NCBI GenBank assembly: GCA_003024985.2
Contig: PXIH01S0104633.1
Direction: 5' to 3' (one strand)
DNA: 13,460 nucleotides
From: Euperipatoides rowelli
Lineage: Eukaryota > Onychophora > Udeonychophora > Euonychophora > Peripatopsidae
A program made the translations under genes and the position numbers. Positions 1 through 9,856 of this stretch are shown here, in pieces. Each line of letters starts with the position of its first letter. The stretch's first letter is position 1. Under the pieces are notes generated by a model. That model made no database searches. It was not told the origin of the DNA and saw only the letters and a list, made by a program, of their open reading frames with translations.

Positions 1-643
1 AAAAAATTATATCTCAAATGAGAGAGAAATAGTAATGAAAAATGTAAGATAAACTGGCTTTTTTTTATAGCTGACTTTTAGAAACAAAGTGGCGTAACAT
101 TAAAAAAAAAATCTGTTCGTCACAATTTTTTATTTATTTATATGATCAAATATTGACAATAAATAGAACAAAAAAAAACAATTAAGTTTTTTTTCTATAG
201 ATTTTGCAAAATAGAACAATGTATTATTTGGCCATACTGGATATACAAGCGAAAGTATGCCCGACTATTATAAATATGATAATAGAATAAAATCTGTTTG
301 TCAGAATTTTTTTTTCTTTATCAGGAAATTTTGACAATAAATAGAATAAAAAAATAATAATTAAGTTTTTTTTTCTATCTGTTAAATATTTTGCAATATA
401 TAACAATGTATTATCTGAACATAACTTTATGCAGCTATTTTAAATAATAATAAAAAAAAAACTGTGTGTTAGAATTTTCTTTTCTTTATATAATTAAATT
501 CCTGACATTCAATAGAACATAAATGTGTGTAATCATTTCATTATTACACATATTTAGAAACTTTTATACAGAGGATTCTATATTTGGTATTTTATATGAC
601 ACACAACGTTCATGTTAAAATTTTGAGTGCGGTCGCTTGAAGG
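1..643 (-). mobile_element. Family A repeat, copy A1 (TTAA-associated, non-autonomous, cut by window edge)
   Basis: The reverse complement of this stretch matches 804-1516 and 9315-9852 in the same order of blocks. The clearest shared pieces are the stretch around 25-60 (matching 9690-9725 inverted), the AT-rich subrepeats starting near 111, 292 and 461 (spacing about 181 and 169 bp), and the hairpin at 521-555. It ends at 629-643 with GCGGTCGCTTGAAGG directly before TTAA at 644-647; a second TTAA lies at 615-618. The other end lies outside the window. There is no coding potential. The TTAA junction and the GCGG-bearing end suggest a piggyBac-like non-autonomous element. That class assignment is inference; the repeat relationship is seen directly. 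Confidence 0.72.
521..555. repeat. Subterminal hairpin of A1
   Basis: Two 16 bp arms (521-536 and 540-555) with a 3-base loop pair with two mismatches. The equivalent hairpin occurs in A2 (885-918, interrupted by an N) and A3 (9375-9409), so it is a conserved part of family A. Confidence 0.75.
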
Positions 644-803
644 TTAATACATAGGAATAAATGAGTCGTAAAAATTACAGCATGCACCTACTCAGTAATC
701 ATGATAAATATTTGTGTGTGTTCGCTTGAAGGATAATTAAGGTTTAAGATATTTGAATAAATAACCATAAGAACCCAATTAAATGATTAAATATTGCTAT
801 TAA
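644..803. other. Spacer between head-to-head A copies, with extra element-end-like sequence
   Basis: This 160 bp interval is bounded by TTAA at 644-647 and 800-803, with A1 and A2 running away from it on either side. Inside, 664-676 (GTCGTAAAAATTA) resembles the core found near A and B ends. The stretch 720-730 (GTTCGCTTGAA), followed by TTAA at 737-740, resembles the A1 end at 630-647. It may therefore hold the remains of one or more further element ends from serial insertion at TTAA sites. No gene is visible. Confidence 0.5.
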
Positions 804-1516
804 CCTTCAAACGGGCGCGGTCAAAATTTTAACATGAGCGGTCATAAATTTTACGACTCATAGAATCCTCTGTATAAAAGTTCCAAATATGTGTAATAAT
901 GAAATGATTACACNTTTTATGATTTTTTTCTAAATGTCCACATACAACCAAAATCATTTCATCTCATATTTGCCCTGTATTTCCCGTATATCCAAACAAT
1001 ACATTATGTTAAATATTTCATAATCTATAACAGCTAAAAAAAAACTTAAATAGTTTTTTTTGTTCTATTTTTTATTAGCAATTTCATAATATTAAAAAAA
1101 AAATCCAACAAAGATATTTTATTTAATTCTTAATTTGATAAATGTTGGTATTCATTTCTGCTTGATTTTACTGTATGTACAAAAAATACATCGTTAAATA
1201 TATCATAATCTATAACATCTAGAAAAAAACTTAAATAGTATGTTTTGTTCTATTTTTTATCAGCAATTTCATGATATTTAAAAAAAAATCCAACAAATAT
1301 TTTTTTTTTATGAAATTATTTGTAAATTCGCAATAAAAAAAAGAAAAGTAAAAAGCAGTTCTTCTTACATTTCTAATTGCCGTTTCTCTGTCGTTAGATC
1401 TAGAATTTTTTGGTTTTGATTTTTGAAATAAGCATTAAATTTTGATTTAAAAAATGTATAAGTTCATTCATAAATGTTTTATCTTATTTAAATTAAATCT
1501 ACCTGAATGAAATACT
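804..1516 (+). mobile_element. Family A repeat, copy A2 (TTAA-associated, non-autonomous)
   Basis: It starts right after TTAA (800-803) with CCTTCAAACGGGCGCGG. A second TTAA follows at 829-832, then ATGAGCGGTCATAAATT and TTACGACTCATAGAATCC. The 29 bp spacing between the two TTAA sites is the same as in A1. Its body matches A3 (9315-9852): the hairpin region at 885-918, a repeated block beginning TGTTCTATTTTTTAT at 1061 and again at 1246 (period 185 bp), and the tail at 1365-1510 that includes TTTCTCTGTC and TTTTGATTTTTGAAAT. Homology to A3 fades near 1506-1516. There is no protein-coding signal. The outer boundary is uncertain and shows no obvious TTAA. Confidence 0.72.
885..918. repeat. Subterminal hairpin of A2
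   Basis: This is the counterpart of the A1 and A3 hairpins. The left arm AAATATGTGTAATAAT is at 885-900; the right arm is partly hidden by an N at 914. Confidence 0.6.
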
Positions 1517-2824
1517 TATGCGAGTCGTCGCAGTGTATCTGAAAAATAAAATCAATAGAAATCAATATATTCCTTGCTATCACAATACCGGCTAATTGAC
1601 AGATGAAAAAACTCATTAATTTAAGAGCATTAAAGGCTGTATAATATTCTAACTAAGTGCATTAGCTAGAAATTAATTTGTAAAAATGAATATGTATTTA
1701 ATAAATAAAATTTGAAAGTTGGTGTCAACATTACACTGCTATGTACTACTCCAGCTTCCCGGCTGTGATGATAATTACCCCAAACAAAAGCCTATCCCCA
1801 TCCACATTAAGTGTCTTCATCAGATTTTGATGTTTAGTCTTCCTAGCAGATTTATCATATAACACTTAGAGGAATTTTATGCCCTTACTTTTAGCAAATT
1901 ATAATTACTTATGCAATTTAAATTTTGATTGGTTGGTTGACTGTTTTAATTTCTGATTTAGTTTTTCTCCGGTTTGATTTAAAGTTTAATTTATTGGCTC
2001 AGATATTTAAAATGCTCATCTTGTTATCTATTTTGGCCTTTCATCTTTAAATTTTTTATGAAATTATGTAATAAGTGGTCATCATGGTTTTATACCTGTC
2101 CAAATAAACAGAGATTCAAATGAACCAAGAAACAATACAAAATTTGAACACATGCACATTAAAAACTGTATATCCCTTACCAAGTGACTTAACACTATAA
2201 AAGATAGGGATACATGTAATGTGTGTTCAGCTTTCATAATTTGCTAACACCGTAATATACTTAAGAATAAACTAGAAGCCTGAATCAGTTTAAAAACTGA
2301 TGAAACAAAGAGAATACTTACCATTGAAGCGTACAACAAATAAAATAACATATAAAACTTCTAGAAGGCAAAGTTAATGTTTGCTTTTGACTAATCTGAA
2401 CATAACCACCTTTATGAGAACACCACCATTCGGCCCACAGTTTAATGTTCGCTAATTTTCTAAGGTTAACAGGAAAATATAATTATTGTAAACAAAGAAT
2501 TGAGCAGTAGTTGTCGTTGGTTTTACGAATGAAAAATACAGTAATGATTTTTATGAATGAAAATTAAATAAATGATTAGTCTTCAACACAAAGTTAATTT
2601 TAAGCTCGCTTGTTTAAACAACATTTATTTTAAAAAATTAACTATATTATTGAAAATTTATTATTGATTTTCTTTCTTTTCAAGTAATTTAAATGTACAA
2701 CAAATGTTTTTTTTTAAGTTTAAAATGAATTATTATTTAAGATAAAGCTATAATCTGGATTTTTTCACAATCAATAATGTTAGTATGTCTATACAAAAAT
2801 AGTTATGAGATTATATTTAAATTT
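1517..2824. other. AT-rich non-coding stretch, no feature recognised
   Basis: I see no gene, RNA or clear repeat here. A slightly less AT-rich patch at 1735-1810 (including CCAGCTTCCCGGCTGTGATG) does not read as a known element or a coding exon. Stop codons are frequent in all frames. Confidence 0.5.
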
Positions 2825-3106
2825 AAGCAAATGTCTCGGTTCCATGGTCGAGCAGATTTACTTCCGCTTGATGAACCGAAGGCATATGCCGAGGTGTACA
2901 GGTTCGCGACTCGGCTTGGTCAGTTAAGGAACGGTTTTTTCCCTAGCTCTGACAGCTCGCCTTGGGTTTTTCTAAATACGCTGCCCTTGTAACATCAAGG
3001 AACCTGTATTTATTGNGACATTAATAGCCCATCAAAAATGACGGACATTAATTTCTTCCTTCTTAGCTTGCTATAACGACATTAAAAGCCCATCAAAAAT
3101 GACGGA
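2825..3106. other. Relatively GC-rich block of unknown origin with an imperfect direct repeat
   Basis: Roughly 2831-2990 is close to balanced in base composition, in sharp contrast to both flanks. One plus-strand frame stays open from an ATG at 2777 to a stop at 2990-2992 (71 codons). The part from the ATG at 2831 reads MSRFHGRADLLPLDEPKAYA and onwards. I do not recognise the product, and the first part of the frame is ordinary AT-rich sequence. Just downstream, a 29 bp sequence around AGCCCATCAAAAATGACGGA occurs twice (3017-3045 and 3078-3106) with one mismatch. The block could be a transposon fragment, a SINE-like piece or a small conserved exon. None of these can be confirmed by eye. Confidence 0.4.
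3017..3106 (+). repeat. Two-copy direct repeat of 29 bp
   Basis: The copies at 3017-3045 and 3078-3106 differ at one base (TTAATAGCCC against TTAAAAGCCC) and are offset by 61 bp. They adjoin the GC-rich block and may mark its 3' part. Confidence 0.75.
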
Positions 3107-4686
3107 TACATTGACATCTATGAACATAAAATAGTGCAAAAACAGAGTAGCGATACAGACATCATGACCAAAGCGACCAAACTGGCCTTTTATTACATTT
3201 AGATTAGTCACATGTTCTTTTCCTTAAAGTCATTTGTTATGTTTCACCTTTATCAAGCGAAAAATTTCATTTTATTATAATCAATTTCAATACCTTGCCA
3301 CCCTTTCTAAGAATCACTTTACATATTACCAATTATTATTATTTTTTTTGGTAATTAATGCTTATTAAAAACTCAATTAATTTAAATATCTCATTTGTGT
3401 TCCTTTTCTTTATTGTTTTTTTTTTTTAACTATTTTTTTTTTCTTCTTTTTTTTAATTAGCATTCCGTGATTAAAATGATTTATAATGTAACTAATAATT
3501 ATATTTAATTAAATGTGAAAGTTTCAATAATTTTGTTAAGAATTTAACAATTTCGGATGCAATTTAAAGGAGAACAGAAAATGTTTGTGTCTTCAGATAT
3601 ATAAGCTTAGAACTCATTAAAATGAATAATGTTGAGTTTAGTGTCAAAAATCAAAATTATGATAATTCATGATGCGTTAGTTTTCTAATGAATTTATCAA
3701 TAAACACACTTCTTCATTTTTACACATTAAGTGCAATTTTCTAAAATAATAAAAAAAAAACGAAAATCAACTTTTTTTAATTAAAAACAAATTCTAAGGA
3801 GGGGGCGAAAAAGTTTAAAATTTGACATTCCAGAAATAAATATATATTTTATACTTTAATATAAAATAAAAGTCAAGATGAAAATTTATTGCTACGTGAT
3901 ATATTGGTTTAATTAACAATATAAGATTCTCATTTTATCACAGTTTATTATTTTTTTTTGTATAAATTGTACAATGTGAATATTTATTTTTCAGTCTAGA
4001 TTTCTTTGTCTTCTTTCTTTCTTGTTTTGAGTTCTATACCTTTTTTTTTTGTTCTCAAGTTCAGTGATTATGTAATTTATTATTTTATAACTATTTCTCT
4101 GTATATTTAGGATACCCACTAAAGTTATAACATTAATTTTGTCATCTTAATCTGGTGCCAAAATGGGAATTTTGTACTCAAAGTAATTAATGGTGAAAAA
4201 TATGTGGACGTCATCCTTTTGCAAAAAGGATAAGCATTGTGTCATTGTGGCCTTTAGCTCCATTTCCTGTATTCCTAAATTAGAGGCAGTACCTGTATTT
4301 TGCATATTAAACTGGCAGTATCTTTCTCTGTTTATGATCACCATATGTGGTTGTGAACAATATTAAAGTACTTTGTAAATTCATTTTAAGCATACCTTAC
4401 TATCAAATGGAATGAAACAGTATTGGTAGTTTTGAATTAACGATCAAGAGATTCAATTAACCTAAGTTTTTAAACTATGTTTTCAAATGTGATACACATT
4501 AAATGGATACCTACCGTAATAATATATATGTTGCAATCATTACTTTAAAGTAATTTTTTCAGTTCAAACATATTAATAAGTAATACAAATTAGTTATTAA
4601 AGCCTTCAAGAATTCACTATACAATTATGCATTAAGCCTTGAGTGAAATTGCAAACAACCATTAAATGCATGTAACTTCTTATTAA
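3107..4686. other. AT-rich non-coding stretch with T-rich tracts
   Basis: There is no supported gene. The stretch 3404-3456 is a long pyrimidine tract of T runs broken by a few other bases. A short open frame on the minus strand at 4147-4344 (65 codons) has no recognisable domain and is probably chance. Confidence 0.5.
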
Positions 4687-4922
4687 GTTAAATTAAATCC
4701 AAATAAAATTTCTGACTTTAACATATTTGCTGTTTTCAAAGTCTAAAAGGGGAACAAAAGTAGAATTACAATTTTAGCGGAAAATTGTTAGGTTCGAATA
4801 ACGTTATGATTCAAACCTAACAGCTTTCTGCTTAAATTGTAATTCTACGTTTATTCACCTTTTACACCCTGAAAATGACAAATATGTAAAAGCAAGAAAT
4901 TTTAATTGGAATTATAATAATA
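4687..4922. mobile_element. Palindromic element (hairpin/foldback MITE-like)
   Basis: The two halves are inverted copies of each other around a central ATAACGTTAT at 4798-4807. The inner arms (about 4744-4797 and 4808-4864) share blocks such as GTAGAATTACAATTT and TGTTAGGTT with few mismatches. Pairing continues outward through TTTAACATATTTG at 4717-4729, matched inverted near 4881-4893, and weakens near 4687 and 4922. It codes for nothing. Such near-complete palindromes are typical of foldback MITEs. No clear target-site duplication is visible, so the superfamily is unknown. Confidence 0.75.
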
Positions 4923-4938
4923 AACTAGTAATTCAGTG

Positions 4939-4957
4939 TTGGTCGAAATTCGACCAA
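4939..4957. repeat. Perfect 19 bp palindrome
   Basis: TTGGTCGAA, one A, TTCGACCAA. It is followed by two copies of AGCCGCCAC (4968-4976 and 4989-4997) in otherwise AT-rich DNA. It may be the edge of an eroded element; its function is unknown. Confidence 0.55.
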
Positions 4958-7874
4958 TAAGAAAATTAGCCGCCACTCCTTTGTAAAAAGCCGCCACAAT
5001 GCTAAACAATGAATGTTTTAATTTTATACAGAAATTTTAGCTCATTGCACTCCCTCTCCATATAAACTTTAACTCTGCCAAATCTCACACTCCCCTGTGT
5101 GCCCAATATGCTTAAAAAGGGATCTAAAGTTTTCACGTATTAATATATGTAGATACTTATTTTCAAATTACATGGATTTAATGGTTGCTTAACGTTTCAC
5201 TTTAATAAAGATTTCATGAATTCTTTGAAATATTTTTTTTTTAAATTTGAATATTTATTTTTTTCAGGACATATTAAACAGATAAAAAAAATCACAATAT
5301 TAATAATCTTTGTGAAATATTGGCATTCGTTAAAATTACTGGATAATTAAAGCATATTTATTGTTAATTTATTATTTATTAATTAAAAAGAAAAAGAAAA
5401 AATATTGACTTTTGCACCTATTTACAAACTATGGCTATTCTACAAACAAATGTTTACACCAACTCAATATTAACTAGAATTATATTAAAATAATTTTCTT
5501 TNAAAAAAAAAAAAAAAAATTAAGCAAACAAACTGTGAATTCTTTAGAATATTGTAATTAATCAGATGTTTAATATCCTGACTGAATAAAAGAAAGTAAA
5601 GAAAAAAAATTAAACTGACTAACAAAAAACGTTGTGCTTCTTCTCGAATCTTTTAGAAATAAAAAATATATTAAAAAAAAAAACTTACATTAAGAATAAA
5701 TGAAATTACTTGCCAAATGGTTATGGACAAACAAGCAGTTACCTAAGTTTAGTAAGGACAGGAATCAGATATAGTGGCAAATTAAAGAGGAAGCAAACCA
5801 AAATTTTAGTAAGAAAAAAGCTTTTGAAGGAATTTCAAACAGCTACAGTTCTTGACTTTTTCAAAGATGGGAAATAAAGATGGAGTGTGATGTATATGTG
5901 CAAAATGTCTTTCTAATATGATTTTTTATTGGAATCTGAAATATTTATATTGCTATAGTATTAGTAATCAGAGAAAATAGTTAAGGATTTAAAGATGGAT
6001 TAAGCAACATGGTTGGTCTTATTATCGCAGTCTCTGTGGGTTGCACTCACCACCACCTTAGGCTGGTGACTCTAAGTGCTACATGTTCTTGCATGGTTTG
6101 TATTTTCTGATGGATGATAGCTTCCATTTCTTGCCCGTTGATGATATTTATTACTAAGATAAACTTAAATTTTCTAAGGTTGACAATTTATGTGAGTTTG
6201 AATTTGAATCTCTGCTAAGTGAAAAATAAGAAATGTTATTATCTCTCAAGCCCCAGAAATCAGAGTGGTATTTTTGCCTGACTAAAATATAGGATAATTT
6301 GTAAATAATTTATTGATAGTTTTTAATGTGTATATAATCCATATAGGTATCAATTTGTTATAAGCATTTGTATTCTACACCTCATTGTTTTTAAGTATNG
6401 GTATTAAAATCACCTGATGAGTAGACTTACAATAGGAAGTATGAAAGGTCTAGCAGGCAATTTGATATGTGGTGATTGTTTTTCATGTAATAAAAAGTTG
6501 GAAAAAAATATACAAGGTGCTGTTTTTTGATGCATCAAACTTTAAATTGTAAACAACAGGCACAAGCTGATATAATGCTTCATAATAATAATATTAAACC
6601 TACAGTATATAATATTTGTTTATTATCTTGCTAAATATTGAAACCTATCTTTACTTATTAGGCTATGTATTATAAATTCATTCAGTTTCTATATTTTATT
6701 ATAAATACATAAATCTTAGCTAACCAAACAAAATTTCATTTTTTTACTTTAAAAATCCATTATTTTTTCGATCAATAAAACAATGTAATTTACATTTTTA
6801 TTAAATTTTAGTCTTAATCCCGTGTAATATTTTTAGACATTAATGTCAAAAACAATTATGGCCCAGAATTAATATTTTCAAAATATTCATTTACTGTTGA
6901 TTGCTTGAATAAATTTCTCGACAAAAACATTTTGCATTTTTATAGATTATTAATTTACTGATGTACTTTTTTTTTCTTCACGTTCTCTCTCCTTTCTAAT
7001 TACTTCACAATCAATTAATTTTCAATCCATAAAAACCATTTCAGCCAATCGTAAAGTAATCAGAATTAAGCTGATGTTGGTAAAGTGTGGCAAATCTTAC
7101 ATTAACTGATCATATACAAGGAATGGTTGAGCAGTTTCTTAGCATAAGTGCTTTCTTGATTTTTCTTTGAAATTAATTATTTTAAGAAAAATAAATTGAT
7201 AAAAAAGAATAAACTTTTAAAGCATGGAGGGATGCTATTTCTACCTTAGGGGTTTTGTTTATCAGAATTTTATGAAATGAAGTTAATAATAAGCTTATCA
7301 TAGTGGGTGATCCATCTTACTTACTCGTGTCAATGTTGATTTGTACTGGGATTTGAAAAATAAAGGAACCAAGAAGGAAGCAGAGTGATGCCAATAAATT
7401 GTTAAGCAACTATTGAATCTAAAGAGTTTTATATTTGAAAACATTTTTAGATTTAATAAGGAAATTTTAAAAAAATGCAATTAAATTTGTAGTTTTAAAC
7501 ATAAAACTTAAGAATTCATAATTTTAAATAAATAAAAAGTAATGTTTATATGTGGGATAGGTTTAAGTTAAATATATCAGTAAAATGTTTATTTTGTGTC
7601 AGAGATGAATAAATAGATCACTTATTATCCGACGTATCAGTTGTTATATTCTTATTTCTTTTTTTCAAAAGGGGGTGTCACCCAATATTAGCATACTAAA
7701 GTAATGTTTATATAAAGAAATAAAAAAAAAAAATATTCCATCACATTTTAAAATTTACAAAATTATTTCAAATGTTCAAAGTTAAATTGGGATATAAATT
7801 CGATCAGGAATTGTGTTATTTTAGAAGATCTCATATATACTATTATGTAACAAAACAAAAACAAAATACCACAA
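4958..7874. other. Long AT-rich non-coding stretch, no feature recognised
   Basis: I find no gene, RNA gene or repeat with a partner elsewhere in the window. It contains A and T homopolymers (for example the A run after the N at 5502). A less AT-rich patch lies at about 6020-6100, where CACCAC and GGTGG-like strings could form a weak stem. A 60-codon minus-strand frame at 7298-7480 is low complexity and not credible as a gene. Confidence 0.5.
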
Positions 7875-8728
7875 AGAAGACCTCATATCAAATGGAAGGA
7901 TAAAATAAAAAAAATTGCACGTTCTGGTTGGAAACAAAGATAGAAATTGAGAATTATTTACAAAGGTAATGTGTGTAAACATATATTTGGTATTTGCCTA
8001 AGAAGTTCATATACTAGTATTAATGGAGTACCACAAGGAACTGTATTAGCTAGCCTACTGTTTGCAATACTTGCCAATGATATTCTCATTGATGAAGATC
8101 ACCATCTAAAATTTGTTGATGATCTAAGTATTTATTGTATTATCAAAGTTAATAGTCTTAATCATCCCCAAAAATTAACTAACAAATTTTTACTTCAAAC
8201 TAACAACATTAACCTGAAATTCAACATTGAACAATGTCACTTACTAATTCATAGTTGTCTTTGTGTTAAACCTCATCTACTTGTCCAACTTGAAAACTCC
8301 CATTTCATGAAATTTAATGTGCCAACATTTTACCTGTATGGATTCCATCTAACTGTAAATGGTACATCAATAATTCTTCTATAATAACAACAAAATCTAA
8401 CAAATAAAAATGTTTTACCTTTATATAGGTCTAAAGTCAAAGTTCTCTTCTATGTGTTTATATTTCTTACATTAGGCCAAACATGGAATAATGCTTCTCT
8501 GTATTATCTAACTAACTATCCATTGCACAAATTCAATCAATCTAGATGGTTCAAAATAGGGCTATTAGAATAATAATGGGTCATGAATATAACAACTACA
8601 GTATGTCCCTCTTGAAGTTAAACATTAAATCTCTCCAATCTAGAAATCTAAATTAACTAGAGATTTATTCACATGCTTTCCTAATTTCTACCTATGAATC
8701 AAGGGCAGCTTACTGGTCAATCTTCTAG
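7875..8728 (+). pseudogene. Degraded non-LTR retrotransposon (LINE) reverse transcriptase fragment
   Basis: This is the remnant of a LINE-type reverse transcriptase, the enzyme that copies element RNA at the target site. One frame runs from 7875 to about 8545, broken by stops at 7941, 8382 and 8385. It carries INGVPQGTVLASLLF (8022-8066), the conserved PQG block before the catalytic motif, then NDI and KFVDDLSIY (8109-8135). In this last motif the usual ADD or YADD reads VDD, keeping both aspartates. The region 8412-8545 (VLPLYRSKVK and on) fits the stretch after the thumb. After a frameshift near 8545, a second frame at 8552-8728 gives QNRAIRIIMG and KSLQSRNLN, the post-RT block seen in Jockey- and I-type elements. 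The endonuclease, the first RT motifs and any RNase H are missing. The best guess is the Jockey/I group; the clade is uncertain. Confidence 0.85.
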
Positions 8729-8764
8729 TACTATTAACTTATTTGTTTTACCAAAATGTAATAC

Positions 8765-8943
8765 AAAAATATATTTAAATTCACNGGCTATGTGCATGAT
8801 AAAAACCTACCAATATTGTAGTGGGGAGTTAGATTTAGGAATAGAAGGAAGAGATAAACATACAAGTCCATCCATACACATAGACACATTTTATAAAAAA
8901 TTGAATTTGTCGTAATATTTACGACAGTGCAACCACTCGTAGG
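8765..8943 (+). mobile_element. Family B MITE, copy B1 (5'-truncated)
   Basis: It matches B2 (9857-10098) and the reverse complements of B3 and B4. Shared blocks include GGCTATGTGCATG at 8786-8798, AATATTGTAGTG near 8813, the purine-rich AGAAGGAAGAGATAAA, ACACATTTTATAAAAAATTG at 8884-8903, and GTCGTAATATTTACGAC at 8909-8925. The 3' end reads GTGCAACCACTCGTAGG, directly before TTAA at 8944-8947. The 5' end is missing or rearranged against the decayed reverse transcriptase, so the start is approximate. The 73-codon open frame across this junction (8694-8915) is accidental. Confidence 0.72.
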
Positions 8944-8947
8944 TTAA

Positions 8948-9310
8948 ACAAATCATCACCTAAACACTTACAACGCTTCATCATAGAACAGAAGATACAT
9001 ACACACAATTCCATTATCTTTTAAAGAGTTGGACATGTAAAAAAAACTAGCAGTTTTATATAAATCATGTGATTTCTCCTTCTTTGTATAATTATTCCAA
9101 AGCTATATTCATTATCAGGCAATCTACCACAAGAAGCAAGATGAAGAAAATGTCACATGTGTGAACATGTGATGAATGACATAAGAGAGTGCAAATCTGT
9201 TAGATATGTGGAAGACCATGTAGCAGACAAATAGTAGTTATTGTTCTTAGTTTAGTTTAATGTAGTTTATTAGTTTGTTTATTAAACATCTTATTTATTA
9301 AACATCTTAT
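8948..9310. other. Interval between B1 and A3 with a faint cysteine-rich coding trace
   Basis: This interval is bounded by TTAA at 8944-8947 and 9311-9314. One plus frame at 9142-9231 gives RKCHMCEHVMNDIRECKSVR followed by YVEDHVADK, then a stop at 9232-9234. The CxxC with later H and C residues could be a relic of a LINE ORF1 zinc knuckle or of a transposase C-terminal zinc-binding region. Evidence for either is weak, and an in-frame stop lies just upstream at 9139-9141. Near 9270-9315 the block TTATTAAACATCTTATTTA is partly duplicated. Confidence 0.3.
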
Positions 9311-9314
9311 TTAA

Positions 9315-9852
9315 TATGAGCGGTCGCGTGTCATAATTTTTACAATTCATAGAATCTTATGTATAAAAGTTTCTAAATATGTGTAATAATGAAATTATTA
9401 CACATATTTATGTTCTATTTTTATCAGCTATTTTAATTAATAAAGAAAAAAATCCAAAAATTGATTTTTTTTATGAATATTTTTTTAAATGTCATTCATT
9501 ACGCTTGTATTTATTGTATGTCAAGATAATACATTGTTAAATATTTCAAAATCTATAACAGATTGAAAAACTTAAATAATAATTTATGTTCTATTTTTTA
9601 TCAGAAATTTTAATATATAAAGAAAAATATATTCCAACAAACAGATTTTTTTTAATGATTTTTTGTTCTAAATGTTGGCTATAAAAAAAAGCCAATTTAT
9701 CTTACATTTTCCATTACTGTTTCTCTGTCAATGAAGATATAATTTTTTTGTTTTGATTTTTGAAATCTGCATTAAATTTTGATTTTAAAAATATATGTTT
9801 ATTCCTAAATGTTTTATAATATTTGTATTACACTACCTGAAATTCAATACAA
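9315..9852 (+). mobile_element. Family A repeat, copy A3
   Basis: It follows TTAA (9311-9314) and begins TATGAGCGGTCGCGTGTCAT, then AATTTTTACAATTCATAGAATC. Like A2 it has the hairpin (9375-9409), two subrepeats starting TGTTCTATTTTT at 9411 and 9587 (period 176 bp), and the tail with TTTCTCTGTC and GTTTTGATTTTTGAAAT, ending near ACTACCTGAA (9833-9842). Family B copy B2 follows at once. A3 plus B2 may therefore form one ~780 bp element with TIR-like ends GTCATAATTTTTAC and GTCGTAAAATTTATGAC, or two adjacent insertions. There is no coding content. Confidence 0.75.
9375..9409. repeat. Perfect 16 bp inverted repeat in A3
   Basis: AAATATGTGTAATAAT, loop GAA, ATTATTACACATATTT. It is the cleanest of the three family A hairpins. 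Confidence 0.85.
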
Positions 9853-9856
9853 TTAC

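Noticed and set aside
224-406. 60-codon minus-strand open frame
   Set aside because: It is a low-complexity I/F/K/L-rich translation lying inside repeat A1, with no domain.
2845-2911. tRNA-derived SINE promoter (A box-like TGGTCGAGCAG, B box-like GGTTCGCGACT)
   Set aside because: Both boxes deviate from consensus, the spacing is longer than usual, and no tRNA-like fold or poly-A tail is evident.
2777-2992. 71-codon open frame as a real gene
   Set aside because: The first third is ordinary AT-rich sequence and no family is recognised. It is kept only as part of an unknown GC-rich block.
4147-4344. 65-codon minus-strand open frame
   Set aside because: It has no recognisable domain and its length is within chance expectation.
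7875-7943. Separate RTE-type LINE tail (RRPHIKWKDKIKKIARSGW)
   Set aside because: It resembles the RP-W-D-K tail of some LINE proteins, but it is in frame with, and at the right distance from, the reverse transcriptase PQG block, so a single RT fragment is simpler. The alternative is not excluded.
8694-8915. 73-codon open frame as a gene
   Set aside because: It spans the junction of the decayed reverse transcriptase and repeat B1 and crosses an N.
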